Assembly: GCA_030612965.1 (NCBI GenBank)
Contig: JAUWMW010000117.1
Location: forward strand, 1-7,200
Direction of reading: 5' to 3'
Source: a bacterium
GTDB taxonomy: Bacteria > Zixibacteria > MSB-5A5 > GN15 > FEB-12
DNA length: 7,200 nucleotides
Shown: piece by piece, positions 6,883-7,200 of the stretch
Position numbering within the stretch: position 1 is the stretch's first letter
Layout of the letters: every line of letters starts with the position of its first letter
Made by a program: the position numbers and the translations under genes
Notes under the pieces: generated by a model
The model's input: the letters and a program-made list of their open reading frames with translations, nothing else
Told to the model about the DNA's origin: nothing
Database searches by the model: none

Positions 6883-6938
6883 GGGTGCTTGCCGGCGACA
6901 AAAGAGCGGGCGAAACTCCATCATCCCAGGAAACACAG

Positions 6939-6960
6939 GTCAGGCTCCCTGGAAGCTGAC
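6939..6960. repeat. Imperfect hairpin
   Basis: The left arm GTCAGGCT (6939-6946) pairs with AGCTGAC (6954-6960) if one G is bulged, around a 7-nt loop. It overlaps the first AGGTCAGG copy. It is weak on its own and reported because it is the first of three hairpins in a row. Confidence 0.35.
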
Positions 6961-6975
6961 AGAACACTCAGTGCG

Positions 6976-6997
6976 CGGCAGATATCCACATCTGCCG
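6976..6997. repeat. Perfect 8-bp hairpin
   Basis: CGGCAGAT (6976-6983) and ATCTGCCG (6990-6997) are perfect inverted arms around the 6-nt loop ATCCAC. No T-tract follows, so it does not look like an intrinsic terminator. It lies about 94 nt after the propeller stop codon. Confidence 0.55.
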
Positions 6998-7034
6998 GGA
7001 CGGAACACACCCGACGTTTAGCTCTTGTCCTGGT

Positions 7035-7060
7035 GTCGTAAGGCGACCCCGCCTGACGAC
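7035..7060. repeat. 10-bp hairpin with one mismatch and 4-nt loop
   Basis: The outer arms GTCGT (7035-7039) and ACGAC (7056-7060) and the inner arms AGGCG (7041-7045) and CGCCT (7050-7054) pair around the loop ACCC. A single A/G mismatch separates the two helices. This is the strongest stem-loop in the spacer and ends 16 nt before the insertion-sequence end. Confidence 0.6.
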
Positions 7061-7076
7061 TCTTGTAGGTCAGGTT

Positions 7077-7102
7077 TGATCTTCCCCCAAAAAGGTGGAC
7101 AC
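7077..7102 (+). repeat. Putative left terminal inverted repeat of the IS
   Basis: This starts with TG, has a C-run, and then AAAAAGGTGGACAC, as in many IS3-family ends. The matching right repeat lies outside the window, so this call rests on resemblance alone. TGGACA at 7096-7101 could also act as a -35 element, with TAAGTT at 7119-7124 (17-nt spacing) as a weak -10 for the transposase gene. Confidence 0.55.
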
Positions 7103-7130
7103 TTTTTGAAGGTCGTGTTAAGTTGGCTTT

Positions 7131-7136
7131 GGAGGT
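7131..7136 (+). promoter_or_regulatory. Strong ribosome binding site of the IS OrfA gene
   Basis: GGAGGT sits 7 nt upstream of ATG 7144. It is the best Shine-Dalgarno match in the window and fixes the start of a reading frame of which only 19 codons are visible. Confidence 0.75.
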
Positions 7137-7143
7137 GTTCATT

Positions 7144-7200
7144 ATGTCTCGTCGTAATTTTGACCGGGATTTCAAGCTTTCGGCTGTGAAGATGGCCGAG
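7144..7200 (+). CDS. IS3-family transposase OrfA, N-terminal fragment
   Basis: Nineteen codons before the edge read MSRRNFDRDFKLSAVKMAE. The pattern RRNFDRDFKLSAVKM resembles the start of the helix-turn-helix DNA-binding OrfA protein of IS3-family elements, which typically begin with a similar basic stretch followed by [YF]-x-x-[ED]-FK-x-x-AV. The start is set by GGAGGT 7 nt upstream. In this family OrfA binds the IS ends and is joined to the OrfB catalytic domain by programmed frameshifting. Neither can be seen here. The fragment is too short to name the IS. Confidence 0.75.
   Translation, partial: MSRRNFDRDFKLSAVKMAE

Larger units (their letters stand above)
6883..7076. other. Non-coding, hairpin-rich spacer between propeller gene and insertion sequence
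   Basis: No credible gene was found in this stretch. It holds three inverted repeats (listed separately) and a direct repeat of the 8-mer AGGTCAGG at 6937-6944 and 7067-7074, which brackets the hairpins. No hairpin is followed by a run of T on the plus strand, so none is a clear intrinsic terminator for the propeller gene. The composition suggests a dispersed intergenic repeat or a decayed mobile-element border, but one copy cannot show this. Confidence 0.5.
7077..7200 (+). mobile_element. IS3-family insertion sequence, left end only
   Basis: The left part of an insertion sequence is cut by the window edge. It starts with TGATCTTCCCCC and continues with AAAAAGGTGGACACTTTTT, a layout typical of IS3-family (IS150/IS3-like) left ends. 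A strong ribosome binding site and an OrfA-like N-terminus follow. The exact first base is inferred from the conserved 5'-TG. The right end, OrfB, the target duplication and intactness cannot be judged here. Confidence 0.72.

Noticed and set aside
6883..6930. Intrinsic terminator after the propeller gene
   Set aside because: GCCGGC at 6891 is too short a stem and no T-run follows. No terminator could be supported.
6921..7175. 84-codon minus-strand open frame
   Set aside because: It runs through the hairpin-rich spacer, across the IS end and into OrfA in antisense, with no ribosome binding site of note. It could be called a hypothetical protein by software, but nothing supports it.
1..7200. 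CRISPR array, tRNA or rRNA genes
   Set aside because: No regularly spaced direct repeats and no cloverleaf-like or rRNA-like stretches were seen on reading both strands.

Overview
The window looks like chromosomal DNA from a free-living, diderm (Gram-negative-type) bacterium of moderately high GC. Two things point to a double membrane: an EnvC-type amidase activator beside FtsEX, and a secreted beta-propeller protein. The delta' sequence (long linker between zinc finger and Walker B region) and the mix of genes suggest the broad FCB area or a neighbouring uncultured phylum such as Zixibacteria. That placement is inference from remembered family patterns and was not tested.

From 1 to about 5.8 kb, six genes run on the minus strand in one tightly packed, probably co-transcribed cluster. 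In transcription order they are ftsE, ftsX, an envC-like activator, holB (DNA polymerase III delta'), ricT (PSP1/YaaT family) and metG (methionyl-tRNA synthetase, whose C-terminal part lies off the left edge). Neighbouring genes overlap by 13-14 nt or are separated by 3-39 nt, and several use GTG or TTG starts. The first three genes form a cell-wall-splitting module: an ABC protein, its membrane partner, and a periplasmic coiled-coil/LytM protein that would activate an amidase encoded elsewhere. The last three resemble the housekeeping linkage holB-ricT-metG known from other bacteria.

The main surprise is the FtsE homologue. Walker A and Walker B are intact, but the Q-loop Gln, the LSGGQ/E signature and the switch His are all replaced. 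The EnvC-like LytM domain also lacks its catalytic residues, which is normal for EnvC.

A short AT-richer spacer (about 5.81-5.92 kb) with a 7-bp inverted repeat separates this cluster from a divergently transcribed secreted YCF48/BNR-type beta-propeller gene (5929-6882). After that gene, about 190 nt of non-coding sequence (6883-7076) is rich in hairpins. It is followed by the left end of an IS3-family insertion sequence: a terminal motif at about 7077, a strong ribosome binding site, and the first 19 codons of OrfA, cut by the window edge. No tRNA, rRNA or CRISPR array was seen.
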